From: Sphingomonas sp. TREG-RG-20F-R18-01
GTDB lineage: Bacteria > Pseudomonadota > Alphaproteobacteria > Sphingomonadales > Sphingomonadaceae
DNA: 64,000 nucleotides
Direction of reading: 5' to 3'
Assembly: GCF_022662475.1 (NCBI RefSeq)
Contig: NZ_JAKNQQ010000008.1
Coordinates: 62,001-126,000, forward strand
Each line of letters starts with the position of its first letter. Position 1 is the first letter of the stretch. Below are positions 17,506 through 26,633 of this stretch, one piece after another. The position numbers were made by a program, and so were the translations under genes. The notes below the pieces were generated by a model. That model worked only from the letters and a program-made list of their open reading frames with translations. It did not search any database and was not told where the DNA came from.

Positions 17506-18689
17506 CCGACACGCGCCAGCCACCCGCCGCCAGCCCGGTCGCGGCGGAACCCGTCACCGAGGCGCGCGCCGCGGAAGCGACCGCTGGGGCAGGGACGTCC
17601 GCCGCGGCCGCCGCCGCGCCGGTCGGTTCCGGCTGGCGGCCACCGCGTCCCTCGCGCAGCGCGTTGATCGTCGCGTTCGTGCTCACGACGATCGGCGTCG
17701 GCGCGGTGCTGTCCGCCTGGCGCCTGCCGCCGTTCGCGACCGCAACCGAGGCGACCGACAACGCCTATGTCCGGGGCCGCACGACGGTCATCAGCCCGCA
17801 GGTCAGCGGGTATGTGACCGCGGTGCTGGAACGCGACTTCGCGACCGTGACGCAAGGGCAGCCGCTCGTCCGGATCGACGACCGGATCTACCGCCAGCGC
17901 GTCGACCAGGCGAAGGCGCAGGTCGCCGCGCAACAGGCGACGCTTGCCAACAGCGACCAGACCGCGCGTGCGCGCGCCGCCAGCCTGCAGGCGCAGGACG
18001 CGGCGGTCGCCAATGCCAAGGCGCAGCTGCTCCGCGCGCAGGCCGACATGAACCGCGTCAACGACCTCGTCACCGACGGGTCGGTGTCGCTGCGCGAACG
18101 CGACCAGACGCTCGCCGCGCTGCGACAGGCCGAGGCGGGCGTGCTGCAGGCGAATGCCGCACGCGAGATCGCGCGGCAGGACATCCGCACGGTCGAGGTC
18201 GGGCGCGGCGGGCAGCGCGCGGGCGTCAGCGGCACCGATGCGGCACAGCGGCTCGCGCAGATCGATTTCGACAACACGATCGTGCGCGCGCCCGAAAGTG
18301 GCCGGCTGAGCGAAGTCGGCGTGCGCGTCGGCCAATATGTGACGGCCGGATCGCAGCTGATGTTCCTGGTCCCGCCCGAAACCTGGGTCATCGCCAATTT
18401 CAAGGAAGCGCAGACCGCGCGGATGGCGGTCGGCCAGCCCGCGAGTTTCACCGTCGACGGCCTCGCCAACGCCCGCCTGACCGGCCATGTCGAGCGGCTG
18501 TCGCCTGCGGCTGGCTCCGAATTCGCGGTGCTCAAGGCGGACAATGCGACCGGCAACTTCACCAAGGTGCCGCAGCGGATCGCGGTGCGGATCAAGATCG
18601 ATCCGGGCCAGGCGCTGGCCGGACGATTGCGGCCGGGCATGTCGGTGCAGGCGCGGGTCGATACCTCGTCCGGGCCGAAGATTCGATGA
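17502..18689 (+). CDS. HlyD/EmrA-family periplasmic adaptor
   Basis: 395-residue membrane-fusion protein. A low-complexity Ala/Pro cytosolic segment (1-45) is followed by one membrane anchor at about 50-72, then the first lipoyl half (NAYVRGRTTVISPQVSGYV), a coiled-coil hairpin rich in Ala/Gln/Arg (about 120-220), the second lipoyl half with TIVRAPESGRLSEVGVRVGQ, and a beta-barrel ending in AGRLRPGMSVQARV. It links the EmrB-type permease to the outer-membrane channel. It overlaps both neighbours by four bases, so the three proteins are translationally coupled. Confidence 0.93.
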   Translation: MTDTRQPPAASPVAAEPVTEARAAEATAGAGTSAAAAAAPVGSGWRPPRPSRSALIVAFVLTTIGVGAVLSAWRLPPFATATEATDNAYVRGRTTVISPQVSGYVTAVLERDFATVTQGQPLVRIDDRIYRQRVDQAKAQVAAQQATLANSDQTARARAASLQAQDAAVANAKAQLLRAQADMNRVNDLVTDGSVSLRERDQTLAALRQAEAGVLQANAAREIARQDIRTVEVGRGGQRAGVSGTDAAQRLAQIDFDNTIVRAPESGRLSEVGVRVGQYVTAGSQLMFLVPPETWVIANFKEAQTARMAVGQPASFTVDGLANARLTGHVERLSPAAGSEFAVLKADNATGNFTKVPQRIAVRIKIDPGQALAGRLRPGMSVQARVDTSSGPKIR

Positions 18690-20074
18690 AGCGCATCGCT
18701 GGACTGCTCGCGGGTGCCTTCGCCGTGGGGGGATGTCTCGGACCCCGCCCCGTGGCGCCGGCAACGACGGCGGTCGTCCCGCCGCCCGCCTGGCGGACGG
18801 CGCTCCCTGCAAGCGGGGCGGTCCGGACGGATTGGTGGAGCGCGTTCGGCGACCCGGTGCTGACCCAGCTGATCGAACGCGCGATCGCCAACAGCCCGGA
18901 TCTCGGGGCCGCCGCGGCGCGGGTGGACGAGGCGCGCGCGCTGCAGCGGCTTGCCCGGGCGCAGCTCGCGCCGTCGGTCAGCGCCGGGCTGCCGACGTCC
19001 GATGCCCGCGCGCTCAACGCCTTCGGCGTGGCGACCACCAATGTCGCGGCGCAGCCGTCGGTGTCGGTCAGCTATGACCCCGACCTGTTCGGCCGGCTGC
19101 GCAATGCCAGTGCCGCGGCGCGCGCGCAGTTGCTCGCCAGCGAGGGGGCGCGCGATGGCGTGCGGCTCGGGCTCGTGAGCAGCGTCGCGACCGGTTACAT
19201 CACCTTGCGCGCGCTCGACGCACGGCTTGCGGTGGCGCGCGATACGCTCGCGGCGCGCGGCGACGGGCTGCGCATCGCGCGGCGGCGGGCGGAGACGGGC
19301 TACACCTCCAACCTCGAACTGCATCAGGCCGAAGGCGAATATCGCGCGACCGAGCAGCTCATTCCGCAAGCCCAGCTCGCGATCGCGCGGCAGGAGGATG
19401 CGCTCGCGCTGCTGCTCGGCGAGACCCCGCGCGCGATCCTGCGCGGCGCGGCGCTGACCGCCTTGCGCACGCCGCCGATCCCGGCCGGGCTTCCCGCCGG
19501 CCTGCTGCGCCGGCGCCCGGATCTGTACCAGGCGGAACAGACGCTGGTCGCGGCCGACCGCAGCCTCGACAGTGCGCGCGCGGCCTTGCTGCCGAACATC
19601 GCGCTGACCGGGTCGGTCGGCGTGATCCTGACGACCGCACTGTCCAATCCGGTCGGGGTGTTTTCGCTCGGCGGGAGCGTCTTGTCGCCGCTGTTCGATG
19701 GCGGACGGCTGCGCGCCAATGCCGATGCGACGATCGCACGCCGCGACCAGGCGGCATTCGCCTATCGCCGCGCGGCGCTGACGGCCTTCCGCGAAGTCGA
19801 CGACAGCCTCGCGGGCGTGCAGCGCTCTGGCGAGCAGGCGGTCGCGATCCGCGGGCAGCGCGATGCGCTGGCGGCGGCGCTGCGCAATGCGTCGAACCGG
19901 TATCGCGCGGGCTATTCGTCCTATCTCGACCAGCTCGATACGCAGCGCGGGCTGCTTACCGCCGAACTCGCGCTGGTGCAGGCGAACGCGGATCGCCTGA
20001 CGTCCTACGTTTCGCTGTACCAGGCGATGGGCGGCGGCTGGAGCGAGGCCGATATCGCTCCGGTCCGCCGGTAG
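18686..20074 (+). CDS. Outer-membrane efflux lipoprotein, NodT family
   Basis: 462-residue TolC-like outer-membrane channel. The N-terminus is a lipoprotein signal ending in AVGGC (lipobox, Cys near residue 17), then a WWSAFGDPVLTQLIERAI segment typical of NodT/OprM proteins and two alternating helical/strand repeats (YDPDLFGRLRNASAAARAQL; LSPLFDGGRLRANADATIA). It exports the substrates passed by the adaptor and permease. The start overlaps the adaptor stop (ATGA). It is the last gene of the operon; a convergent gene follows. Confidence 0.93.
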   Translation: MKRIAGLLAGAFAVGGCLGPRPVAPATTAVVPPPAWRTALPASGAVRTDWWSAFGDPVLTQLIERAIANSPDLGAAAARVDEARALQRLARAQLAPSVSAGLPTSDARALNAFGVATTNVAAQPSVSVSYDPDLFGRLRNASAAARAQLLASEGARDGVRLGLVSSVATGYITLRALDARLAVARDTLAARGDGLRIARRRAETGYTSNLELHQAEGEYRATEQLIPQAQLAIARQEDALALLLGETPRAILRGAALTALRTPPIPAGLPAGLLRRRPDLYQAEQTLVAADRSLDSARAALLPNIALTGSVGVILTTALSNPVGVFSLGGSVLSPLFDGGRLRANADATIARRDQAAFAYRRAALTAFREVDDSLAGVQRSGEQAVAIRGQRDALAAALRNASNRYRAGYSSYLDQLDTQRGLLTAELALVQANADRLTSYVSLYQAMGGGWSEADIAPVRR

Positions 20075-20137
20075 CGCGCGTCATCACGCCGACCACGCGG
20101 TCGGATCAGCCATGCTCGGGCGACCCGGTGGATCGGG

Positions 20138-21094
20138 TCAGAACGCGAAGGGGGCCACCACCTCGCGTTCGGCGACGCGGATCGCGTCCTCGACCAGGCG
20201 CAAGGGCGCGAGATCGGCGTCCGACGTGCCATCCGCGACGATCTGCGCAAAGCGCGCGTAGAGGGCGCGATATTCGCCATTGTCCGCCCGGCGGGGCGCC
20301 TCGCCGTCGATCGCGATCGTCGCGCCGCCGTCGCTGAGCACCAGCGTGCCGCGATCGGTATCGACCCGAATGTCCCAGCTTTGCGGCCCGGTCTGCAGGA
20401 AGTCGAAGTCGGCCGCGATCCGTGCGTCCCCCGATACCAGCGCCAGCCGGGCTGCGATCGGCGCGGCGCGACCTTCGGGGATCGCGATGTGCGCGGTTTC
20501 CACGCGGACCGGATCGGGCAGGATCTCGGTCAGGATCGACAGCGCGTTGATACCGGGATCGAACACGCCGAACCCGTTGGCGGCGAGGATCCATTCCTGC
20601 CCCGGGTGCCAGCGGCGGATGTCTTCCTTCCACGTGATGGTCACTTGCGCGACCTGCCGTTCCGCGATCCAGCCGCGCGCCTCCGCCACGGCGGCGGCCT
20701 CGCGCGAATGCCACGTCGCCATCAGCGGGGTCCCGGACGCGGCGGCGTGCGCGACGATCCCCTCGGCCTGCGCCAGCGTCGCGGCGGTCGGTTTCTCGAG
20801 CAGCACCGCGAGCCCGGCATCGATCGCGGCCGTCGCGATCCCGGCGCGCAGCCCGGGCGGCGTGCAGATCGCAACCGCGTCCAGGTCGGGCATGCCCGCC
20901 AGCATGGCCGCGAAATCGCCGAAGGCGGGGACTCCGTCGAGGCTGCCGTGCGGGTCCGCGGTTGCCGCCAGAACGAAGGCCGGGTTCGCCATGATCGCGG
21001 GAACATGCTGATCGCGCGCGATCTTTCCGATACCGACGATCCCGAGGCGAATGGGCCCATGACGCGGCGGGGCGGGGTCTGTCGCGGTGGTCAT
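20138..21094 (-). CDS. gal: D-galactose 1-dehydrogenase (Gfo/Idh/MocA family)
   Basis: 318-residue NAD(P)-dependent oxidoreductase. RLGIVGIGKIARDQHVPAI contains the GxGxxA dinucleotide loop; LLEKPTAAT carries the catalytic-region EKP; WKEDIRRWHPGQEWI and GFGVFDPGINALSI strongly resemble the Pseudomonas fluorescens galactose dehydrogenase as I recall it. It oxidises D-galactose to the lactone, the first step of the De Ley-Doudoroff pathway. The ATG at 21094 is preferred over one 20 codons upstream because the family starts here. The regulator gene upstream on the same strand and the divergent dgoK/dgoA genes support the role. The lactonase and the galactonate dehydratase are not in the window. 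Confidence 0.86.
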   Translation of the reverse strand: MTTATDPAPPRHGPIRLGIVGIGKIARDQHVPAIMANPAFVLAATADPHGSLDGVPAFGDFAAMLAGMPDLDAVAICTPPGLRAGIATAAIDAGLAVLLEKPTAATLAQAEGIVAHAAASGTPLMATWHSREAAAVAEARGWIAERQVAQVTITWKEDIRRWHPGQEWILAANGFGVFDPGINALSILTEILPDPVRVETAHIAIPEGRAAPIAARLALVSGDARIAADFDFLQTGPQSWDIRVDTDRGTLVLSDGGATIAIDGEAPRRADNGEYRALYARFAQIVADGTSDADLAPLRLVEDAIRVAEREVVAPFAF

Positions 21095-21150
21095 GGCAGC
21101 TCTCGTGTTTTGTATGATGAATGGGCTGATAGAAGGCGGATGCGATGGCA

Positions 21151-21909
21151 TCAAGCCGTCGGCGCGATGTCGTCCCCGTCGCCTTGTTCGATCAGCGCGA
21201 GCACGTCGCCGATCAGATGCTGCATCGCGGCGCGCGCGGCATCGGCATCGCGCGCGACGATCGCGTCGCGGACCGCGGCGTGATCGGCGATGCTCGCGGT
21301 CCGCCCCTTGATGCGGTTGGTGAAGCGGATCGACGTGCGCAGGGCGGTTGCCACGACCTCGCGAAACTGGCCGTAGAACGGGTTTCGCGAGGCCTGCAGG
21401 ATGGCGATGTGAAAGGCGATGTCAGCGTCCAGCGGATCGTCCGCCGCCTGGTCCGCCGCGATCATCCGGGCGAGCCCGGCGTCGATCCGGTGGAGATCCC
21501 GGCTGTCCCCGAACCGCGCGGCGAGTGCCGCCGCCTCTGGCTCGATCGCGATTCGCAACTGGCTGAACTGGCGCAGCAGATCGACCGAAAAGGTCCGCTC
21601 GAGCAGCCAGCGCAGCACGTCGGGGTCGAACAGGTTCCACGTCTCGGCGGGCCGGACGACGGTCCCCTGGCGCGGGCGCGCGCTGAGCAGGCCCTTGGCG
21701 GTGAGCATCTTGACCGCCTCGCGCGTGACCGAGCGGCTGACGCCGTGCGTCTGCGCAAGCTGCGCCTCGGTCGGAAAGGACGTCGTCTCGTAAACCCCGG
21801 TGACGATATCACGACCGATCGTGTCGAGCAGTCGGTAGGTCAGGTTTCGCGAGGGCGCGGCGGGCGCGGCGGCCGGCGGGGCGGCGGGAGGGGGCGTTAC
21901 GGGAACCAT
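21151..21909 (-). CDS. GntR/FadR-family regulator with FCD domain
   Basis: 252 residues. A Pro/Ala-rich leader (2-20) precedes a winged helix-turn-helix (about 22-90) with FPTEAQLAQTHGVSRSVTREAVKMLTAKG, then an all-helical FCD ligand domain with LRIAIEPEAAALAA and DIAFHIAILQASRN, whose Asp and His would bind a metal and a sugar-acid ligand. The family usually represses sugar-acid catabolism until the acid is present. It is divergent from dgoK with a 165-bp intergenic region where its operator should lie, and upstream of galactose dehydrogenase. Confidence 0.9.
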   Translation of the reverse strand: MVPVTPPPAAPPAAAPAAPSRNLTYRLLDTIGRDIVTGVYETTSFPTEAQLAQTHGVSRSVTREAVKMLTAKGLLSARPRQGTVVRPAETWNLFDPDVLRWLLERTFSVDLLRQFSQLRIAIEPEAAALAARFGDSRDLHRIDAGLARMIAADQAADDPLDADIAFHIAILQASRNPFYGQFREVVATALRTSIRFTNRIKGRTASIADHAAVRDAIVARDADAARAAMQHLIGDVLALIEQGDGDDIAPTA

Positions 21910-22074
21910 AGCGCGCCATTCTGGCCCTTCGCGACCGTCCTGTCACGGCCCGGTCACGACGGTGGCGGCTGGACAAGACCAATAAGTCAGATAAATACCC
22001 GGAGCATTCCGCCATCGCCGATGTAGCGCCGGTGGCCTTGCCGGCATCCGCGCCGGCGCACAGGAGTCGAAGCG

Positions 22075-22971
22075 TTGACCGTGCCGATAGCGCAACCGTT
22101 CGGGGACGCCTTCCTCGCCGTCGATTGGGGCACGACCAACCGTCGTGTCTACCGCATCGAGGCGGGACACGTCGTCGCTACCGATCGCGATGCGCGCGGC
22201 GTGACCGCGATCGCGCGGGACGGCTTTCCCGCCGCGGTCGCGGAGATCCGCACGCGCTTCGGGGACCTGCCGATGCTGCTCGCCGGGATGGTGGGCTCGA
22301 CGATCGGATGGCGCGACGTGCCTTATGTCATGGTGCCTGCGGGGTTCGCCGGGATCGCGCGCGGGCTGGCATGGATCGACGCGCGGACCGCGATCGTCCC
22401 GGGGCTTTCGGTGCTCGCGGACGGGCGCGCCGACGTGATGCGCGGCGAGGAGGTCCAGTTGCTCGGCGCGGTCGCGGCGGGGCTGGTGCCGGCCGACGGA
22501 CTGCTGTGCCAGCCCGGCACGCATTGCAAATGGGCGCGGGTCGAGGCGAGCGTGGTGGTCGACTTCACCACCGCGATGACCGGCGAGCTGTTCGCGCTGC
22601 TGCGCGGGCACGGGCTGTTGTCGACGCAACTGGCCGGTGCGGTCTCGCCGGGGGCAGCGTTCCGCGACGGCGTCGAGGCCGGCAAGCGGCGCGACCTGTC
22701 CGCCGCGTTGTTCGGGATCCGCGCGAGCAAGCTGCTCGGCCAGCGCGACGATGCGGATGCCCCGTCTTACGCCAGCGGGTTGCTGATCGGCAGCGACGTT
22801 GCGGTGCGGCTGGCAAGCGGGGCCGGCGACGTCCATATCCTGTCCGACCCCGATCTGGGCGGACTTTATGCGATTGCGGTCGCGGCGAATGGGGGCACGC
22901 CGCACGTGGTCGACAGCCACGCTGCCTTCGCCGCCGGCATCATCGCGCTGTCGCGCGCGCTTGGAGAATGA
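22075..22971 (+). CDS. dgoK: 2-dehydro-3-deoxygalactonokinase
   Basis: 298-residue cytosolic kinase that phosphorylates 2-keto-3-deoxygalactonate at O6. AVDWGTTNRRVYRI at residues about 15-28 is the sugar-kinase phosphate-1 loop of the DgoK family, and MLLAGMVGSTIGW with CQPGTHCKWARV are further DgoK-type segments. The start codon is TTG at 22075, supported by AGGAG eight bases upstream. KDPGal aldolase begins four bases after its stop. Together with galactose dehydrogenase these genes feed galactose to pyruvate and glyceraldehyde-3-phosphate. Confidence 0.92.
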   Translation: MTVPIAQPFGDAFLAVDWGTTNRRVYRIEAGHVVATDRDARGVTAIARDGFPAAVAEIRTRFGDLPMLLAGMVGSTIGWRDVPYVMVPAGFAGIARGLAWIDARTAIVPGLSVLADGRADVMRGEEVQLLGAVAAGLVPADGLLCQPGTHCKWARVEASVVVDFTTAMTGELFALLRGHGLLSTQLAGAVSPGAAFRDGVEAGKRRDLSAALFGIRASKLLGQRDDADAPSYASGLLIGSDVAVRLASGAGDVHILSDPDLGGLYAIAVAANGGTPHVVDSHAAFAAGIIALSRALGE

Positions 22972-22975
22972 TCGC

Positions 22976-23602
22976 ATGACCATGGTTTCCGATTTCGACG
23001 CCGCCTTCGCGCGCTGCCCGCTGGTTGCGATCCTCCGCGGGGTCCGCCCCGACGCGGTCGAGGCGATCGGCGAGGCGCTGGTCGATGCGGGCTTCACGCT
23101 GATCGAAGTGCCGATGAACTCCCCGGACCCGCTCGAAAGCGTGGCGCGGCTGGCGAAGCGGTTCGGAGGGCGCGCGATCATCGGCGCGGGGACGGTGCTC
23201 GATACCGACACCGTTGCGGCGGTGCAGGCGGCGGGCGGGACCATGGTGATCTCCCCCAACATGAACCCGCGCGTGATCGCGGCGACCGCGGCGGCGGGGC
23301 TGGTCTCGCTCCCCGGCATCGCCACCCCGAGCGAGGCGTTCGCCGCGCTCGAGGCGGGCGCGACCGCGCTCAAGCTGTTCCCGGCGGAAGCCGCGAGCCC
23401 GGTCGTGCTCAAGGCAATGCGCGCGGTGTTGCCGAAAACGGTGCGCGTGCTTCCGGTCGGCGGGATCACGCCCGAGGGGATGGCGCCGTGGACCGCGGCG
23501 GGCGCTGCGGGCTTCGGTCTGGGCGGCGCGCTCTATTCGGTCGGTGCGACGGCGGAGCAGGTCGGCGCCAACGCGCGCGCCTTCATCGCCGCGCTGCAGT
23601 AA
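22976..23602 (+). CDS. dgoA: 2-dehydro-3-deoxy-6-phosphogalactonate aldolase
   Basis: 208-residue class I aldolase of the KDPG/KDPGal family. The signature CPLVAILRGVRPDAVEAI and LIEVPMNSP (rather than LEVTLRT of KDPG aldolase) point to the galactonate enzyme. The Schiff-base lysine is in ALKLFPAEA. It cleaves KDPGal to pyruvate and glyceraldehyde-3-phosphate. Two in-frame ATGs (22976 and 22982) could start it; the first follows GGAGA. It is co-transcribed with dgoK and followed by a repeat-rich gap. Confidence 0.93.
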   Translation: MTMVSDFDAAFARCPLVAILRGVRPDAVEAIGEALVDAGFTLIEVPMNSPDPLESVARLAKRFGGRAIIGAGTVLDTDTVAAVQAAGGTMVISPNMNPRVIAATAAAGLVSLPGIATPSEAFAALEAGATALKLFPAEAASPVVLKAMRAVLPKTVRVLPVGGITPEGMAPWTAAGAAGFGLGGALYSVGATAEQVGANARAFIAALQ

Positions 23603-23625
23603 CCACGCCGTTCGACTCCTTATCC

Positions 23626-23739
23626 GTCACCCCGGCGAAGGCCGGGGCCGTCTCGTCACCCTGGCGCAGCCGGATGGCGGAATGCGGTACCGCGGGTCGC
23701 GTCCCTCGACCTGGCGGCCCCGGCCTGCGCCGGGGTGAC
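23626..23739. repeat. Inverted pair of palindromic repeats without a gene
   Basis: A 25-bp palindromic unit at 23626-23650 and its reverse complement at 23716-23739 (24 matches of 25 when the adjoining base is included) face each other across about 65 bp of non-coding sequence. They belong to the same family as positions 1-27 and the two units around the GIY-YIG gene. The rest of the 241-bp gap between dgoA and the MaoC gene shows nothing else recognisable. Confidence 0.75.
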
Positions 23740-23843
23740 GGACGGGGAAGTCTTCGTCCCCTAGCCCTTCCCGAAATCGCTGGTATGGCCGTCCCCGTAA
23801 CACGGACAGGCCCGGCACAGGGCGGTAGAGGGAGCGGCAGGCG

Positions 23844-24308
23844 ATGGCGGGATTGTGGTTCGAGCAGCTGAAGGTCGGGCAGACCTTCGCGCATGCGATC
23901 CGGCGGACGGTGACCGAGACCGACAACCTGCTGTTCTCGACGCTGACGCACAATCCCGCGCAGCTCCACCTCGATGCCGAATATATGAAGACCAGCGACT
24001 ATGGCCGGATCATCGTCAACTCGACCTTCACGCTGGGGCTGATGGTCGGCGTGTCGGTCGGCGACACGACGCTCGGCACCGCGGTCGCCAATCTCGGGTG
24101 GGACGAGGTGCGCTTTCCCGCCCCCGTCTTCATCGGCGATACGCTGCGGATCGAGACCGAGGTCGTCGACCTGCGCGAGTCCCGCTCGCGCCCCGACGCG
24201 GGGATCGTCACCTTCGTCCACCGCGCGTTCAACCAGCGCGACGAACTCGTCGCGACGTGCAAGCGCACCGGCCTCCAGCGCAAGACCCCCGTGGGGGACG
24301 CGGCATGA
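23844..24308 (+). CDS. MaoC-family dehydratase
   Basis: 154-residue single hot-dog protein of the MaoC/R-hydratase type: EQLKVGQTFAHAIRRTVTETD, LHLDAEYMK, and VNSTFTLGLMVGVSVGDTTLG. Members hydrate enoyl-CoA or mesaconyl-CoA thioesters. It overlaps by four bases (ATGA) the CitE-like lyase, a pairing that recalls the mesaconyl-CoA hydratase/malyl-CoA lyase couple of C4/C5 acid metabolism, but the exact CoA ester is not determined. The preceding GGAGCGGCAGGCG offers a weak ribosome-binding site. Confidence 0.88.
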   Translation: MAGLWFEQLKVGQTFAHAIRRTVTETDNLLFSTLTHNPAQLHLDAEYMKTSDYGRIIVNSTFTLGLMVGVSVGDTTLGTAVANLGWDEVRFPAPVFIGDTLRIETEVVDLRESRSRPDAGIVTFVHRAFNQRDELVATCKRTGLQRKTPVGDAA

Positions 24309-25195
24309 TCGACCTGCGCTCGTGGCTGTTCATCCCCGGCGACAGCGAGAAGAAGCTCGCCAAGGCGGATGGCACCGGCGCGGACGCGCTGATCTTCGAT
24401 CTCGAGGATTCGGTCGCGCCCGAGAACAAGGCGCGCGGGCGGGATCTCGTCGCCGGATTGTTGGGGGATCGGCCGCAGGAAGCCCGCACCAGCCAGTTGT
24501 GGGTGCGGGTCAACCCGCTCGACAGCGGGATGGTGCTCGACGATCTCGTCGCGGTGGTCGCGGCGGCGCCGGATGGGGTGATGCTGCCGAAATGCGCCGG
24601 ACCCGCCGACATCGCACAGCTGTCCTTCTATCTCGACGCGTTCGAGGCGCAGGCGGGGCTGGCCGCCGGATCGATTGCTATCCTGCCCGTCGCGACCGAG
24701 ACCGCCGCCGCGCCGTTCACGCTCGGGGACTATGCGAAGGTGCCGCAGCCGCGGCTCGCCGGGCTGACGTGGGGGGCGGAGGATCTGGCGGCGGCGCTGG
24801 GGGCGTCGACCAATCTCGATCCGGCGGGCGGCTGGGCACTGACCTATCGCACCGTGCGGACGCTGACGCTGCTCGGCGCGAAGGCGGCGTCGGTGCAGGC
24901 GGTCGACACGTTGTACGTCGATTTCCGCGACGAGGCGGGGTTGCGCGCCGCCTCGCGCGCGTCGCGGGCGGAGGGGTTTACCGGGCGACTCGCGATCCAC
25001 CCGGCGCAGGTCGCCGCGATCAACGAGAGCTATCTGCCGGCCGCGGAAGAAGTCGCGTTCGCCGAGCGGGTCGTGGCGGCATTCGATGCGGCGGGCGGCG
25101 CGGGGACGGTCGGGCTCGACGGGCGGATGCTCGACATCCCGCATCTGAAACAGGCGCGCGCGGTGCTGGCCAAGGCGGCGGCGTACGGGGGGTAA
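24305..25195 (+). CDS. HpcH/HpaI aldolase/citrate-lyase-like CoA ester lyase
   Basis: 296-residue TIM-barrel lyase of the CitE group. LRSWLFIPGDSEKKLAKA, ALIFDLEDSVAPENK (metal-binding Glu/Asp) and LTWGAEDLAAALGA are the family blocks. Such enzymes make or cleave malyl-CoA, beta-methylmalyl-CoA or citramalyl-CoA. The start overlaps the MaoC gene stop, so hydratase and lyase are made together and probably act on successive intermediates. Nothing in the sequence settles the substrate. Confidence 0.88.
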   Translation: MIDLRSWLFIPGDSEKKLAKADGTGADALIFDLEDSVAPENKARGRDLVAGLLGDRPQEARTSQLWVRVNPLDSGMVLDDLVAVVAAAPDGVMLPKCAGPADIAQLSFYLDAFEAQAGLAAGSIAILPVATETAAAPFTLGDYAKVPQPRLAGLTWGAEDLAAALGASTNLDPAGGWALTYRTVRTLTLLGAKAASVQAVDTLYVDFRDEAGLRAASRASRAEGFTGRLAIHPAQVAAINESYLPAAEEVAFAERVVAAFDAAGGAGTVGLDGRMLDIPHLKQARAVLAKAAAYGG

Positions 25196-25309
25196 CGCCG
25201 CGCAACTGTTCCTTGGACCGGGCGGGATGCGCGAGGCGGGAGCGACCCGTACCTTCTGGTCCGACACCCCGACCCAACGGGAGGGGAGGCATGCAAGCGC
25301 CCTGCAACG

Positions 25310-26605
25310 CTACCGCGCGGAAGTGCCGCGCGCATCCATCCCGGCCGGGGTCCCCGTCGCCGGCAACGTTCCCGACATCGATTGCGCCACTCGCTCTGCC
25401 GTCGCCATCACGCGCAGCACATTGCCGCCAGCGAGCTTCGCGACATCGCCGTCGCTCCATCCGCGCCGCATCAATTCCGCGAGGAGCGCAGGGTAGGTCG
25501 AGACGTCGTCCAGTCCTTCGGGCAACACGCTCCCAACCCCGTCGAAGTCCGATCCGATTCCGACATGATCGACTCCTGCGACGTCCGCGACATGCACGAT
25601 ATGGTCGGCCACCTGCGCCAGCGTGACACGCGGCGCGGGATGTTGCGCCTGCCAGTCCTGCAACGCCGCTTTCGCCTTTTCGGGCTGCCCGATCAGCAGG
25701 CCACCGAAGGGCGGCGCGTTGAGCCGGGTCTTTTCGGCCGCCAGCTCGGCCGACCAGCGGCGATAGGCGTCCGACACGTAATTGGGGGCGAAATCGACCA
25801 TCACCACGCCGCCATTGGCCGCGACGAGCCGCAACACCGCATCGGACACGTTGCGAGGATGATCGTTCACCGCGCGCGCCCCGGAGTGCGAGAAGATCAC
25901 CGGCGCCTTCGTCACGCGCAGCGCGTCGCGCATCGTATCCTCGCTGACGTGGCTGAGATCGACCAGCATTCCCAGCCGGTTGAGCTCGCCGACCACGGCC
26001 TCGCCGAACGCGGTGAGCCCGCCATGGCGTGGATCGTCGGTCGCCGAATCCGCCCATTCGATCGTGCGCGAATGGGTGAGGGTCAGATACCCCGCGCCGA
26101 GATCGTGATAGGCGCGCAGAACCGACAGGCTCCCGTCGATCTGCCCCCCGCCCTCGACCCCGATCAACGAGGCGATCCGGCCGCTCCGGTGAATGCGGCG
26201 GACGTCGTCGGCAGTGCGCGCGAGCGCGAGATCCTTGGGGTAGCGCGCGACCATCGTGTGGACGAAATCGATCTGCTCGAGCGTCTGCTTGACCTGTTCG
26301 AGCCCGGGAAGCGCGGCGTCGACATAGACCGACCAGAATTGCCCGCCGACCCCGCCGCTCCGGAGCCGCGCGATATCGGTGTCGTATCGGGGGGTGCGCC
26401 GATCGAGCCCGGCAGCGAGATCGATGCTCCAGCGCTGCTCGCCCTCGCGGTCGCGGAGCGTTTCGGGCCAGTCGTTGTGCCCGTCGATCAGTGGCGTCGT
26501 GCGAAGGACGCGGGCGACGCGCGTATCGTACCCGTCGGCGAGAGCAGGCGTTGCAAGCAGCATCGTGGCAAGGAGGGCGAGGGCGGTACGGGTGCGCGGC
26601 TGCAT
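25310..26605 (-). CDS. Exported renal-dipeptidase-type metallopeptidase (M19)
   Basis: 431-residue zinc dipeptidase. The first 23 residues are a Sec signal peptide ending ATPALA-DG. Zinc ligands appear in order: HND in PLIDGHNDWPETL, Glu in IGVEGGGQID, His in DLSHVSEDTM and FSHSGARAV, and Asp in GSDFDGV. It hydrolyses dipeptides, possibly D-amino-acid-containing ones, in the periplasm. The start at 26605 is set by the signal peptide and an AAGGAC ribosome-binding site; that site lies inside a 12-bp palindrome (26609-26633). Confidence 0.92.
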   Translation of the reverse strand: MQPRTRTALALLATMLLATPALADGYDTRVARVLRTTPLIDGHNDWPETLRDREGEQRWSIDLAAGLDRRTPRYDTDIARLRSGGVGGQFWSVYVDAALPGLEQVKQTLEQIDFVHTMVARYPKDLALARTADDVRRIHRSGRIASLIGVEGGGQIDGSLSVLRAYHDLGAGYLTLTHSRTIEWADSATDDPRHGGLTAFGEAVVGELNRLGMLVDLSHVSEDTMRDALRVTKAPVIFSHSGARAVNDHPRNVSDAVLRLVAANGGVVMVDFAPNYVSDAYRRWSAELAAEKTRLNAPPFGGLLIGQPEKAKAALQDWQAQHPAPRVTLAQVADHIVHVADVAGVDHVGIGSDFDGVGSVLPEGLDDVSTYPALLAELMRRGWSDGDVAKLAGGNVLRVMATAERVAQSMSGTLPATGTPAGMDARGTSAR

Positions 26606-26608
26606 GGT

Positions 26609-26633
26609 CGGGTCCTTCCCGGGGAAGGACCCG
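26609..26633 (-). promoter_or_regulatory. Perfect palindrome over the ribosome-binding site of the dipeptidase gene
   Basis: CGGGTCCTTCCC and its exact complement are separated by one base, immediately before the ATG. In the minus-strand mRNA the AAGGAC Shine-Dalgarno sequence would be buried in this hairpin. A second small hairpin (26632-26646, CCGTGG/CCACGG) adjoins it. Confidence 0.5.
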
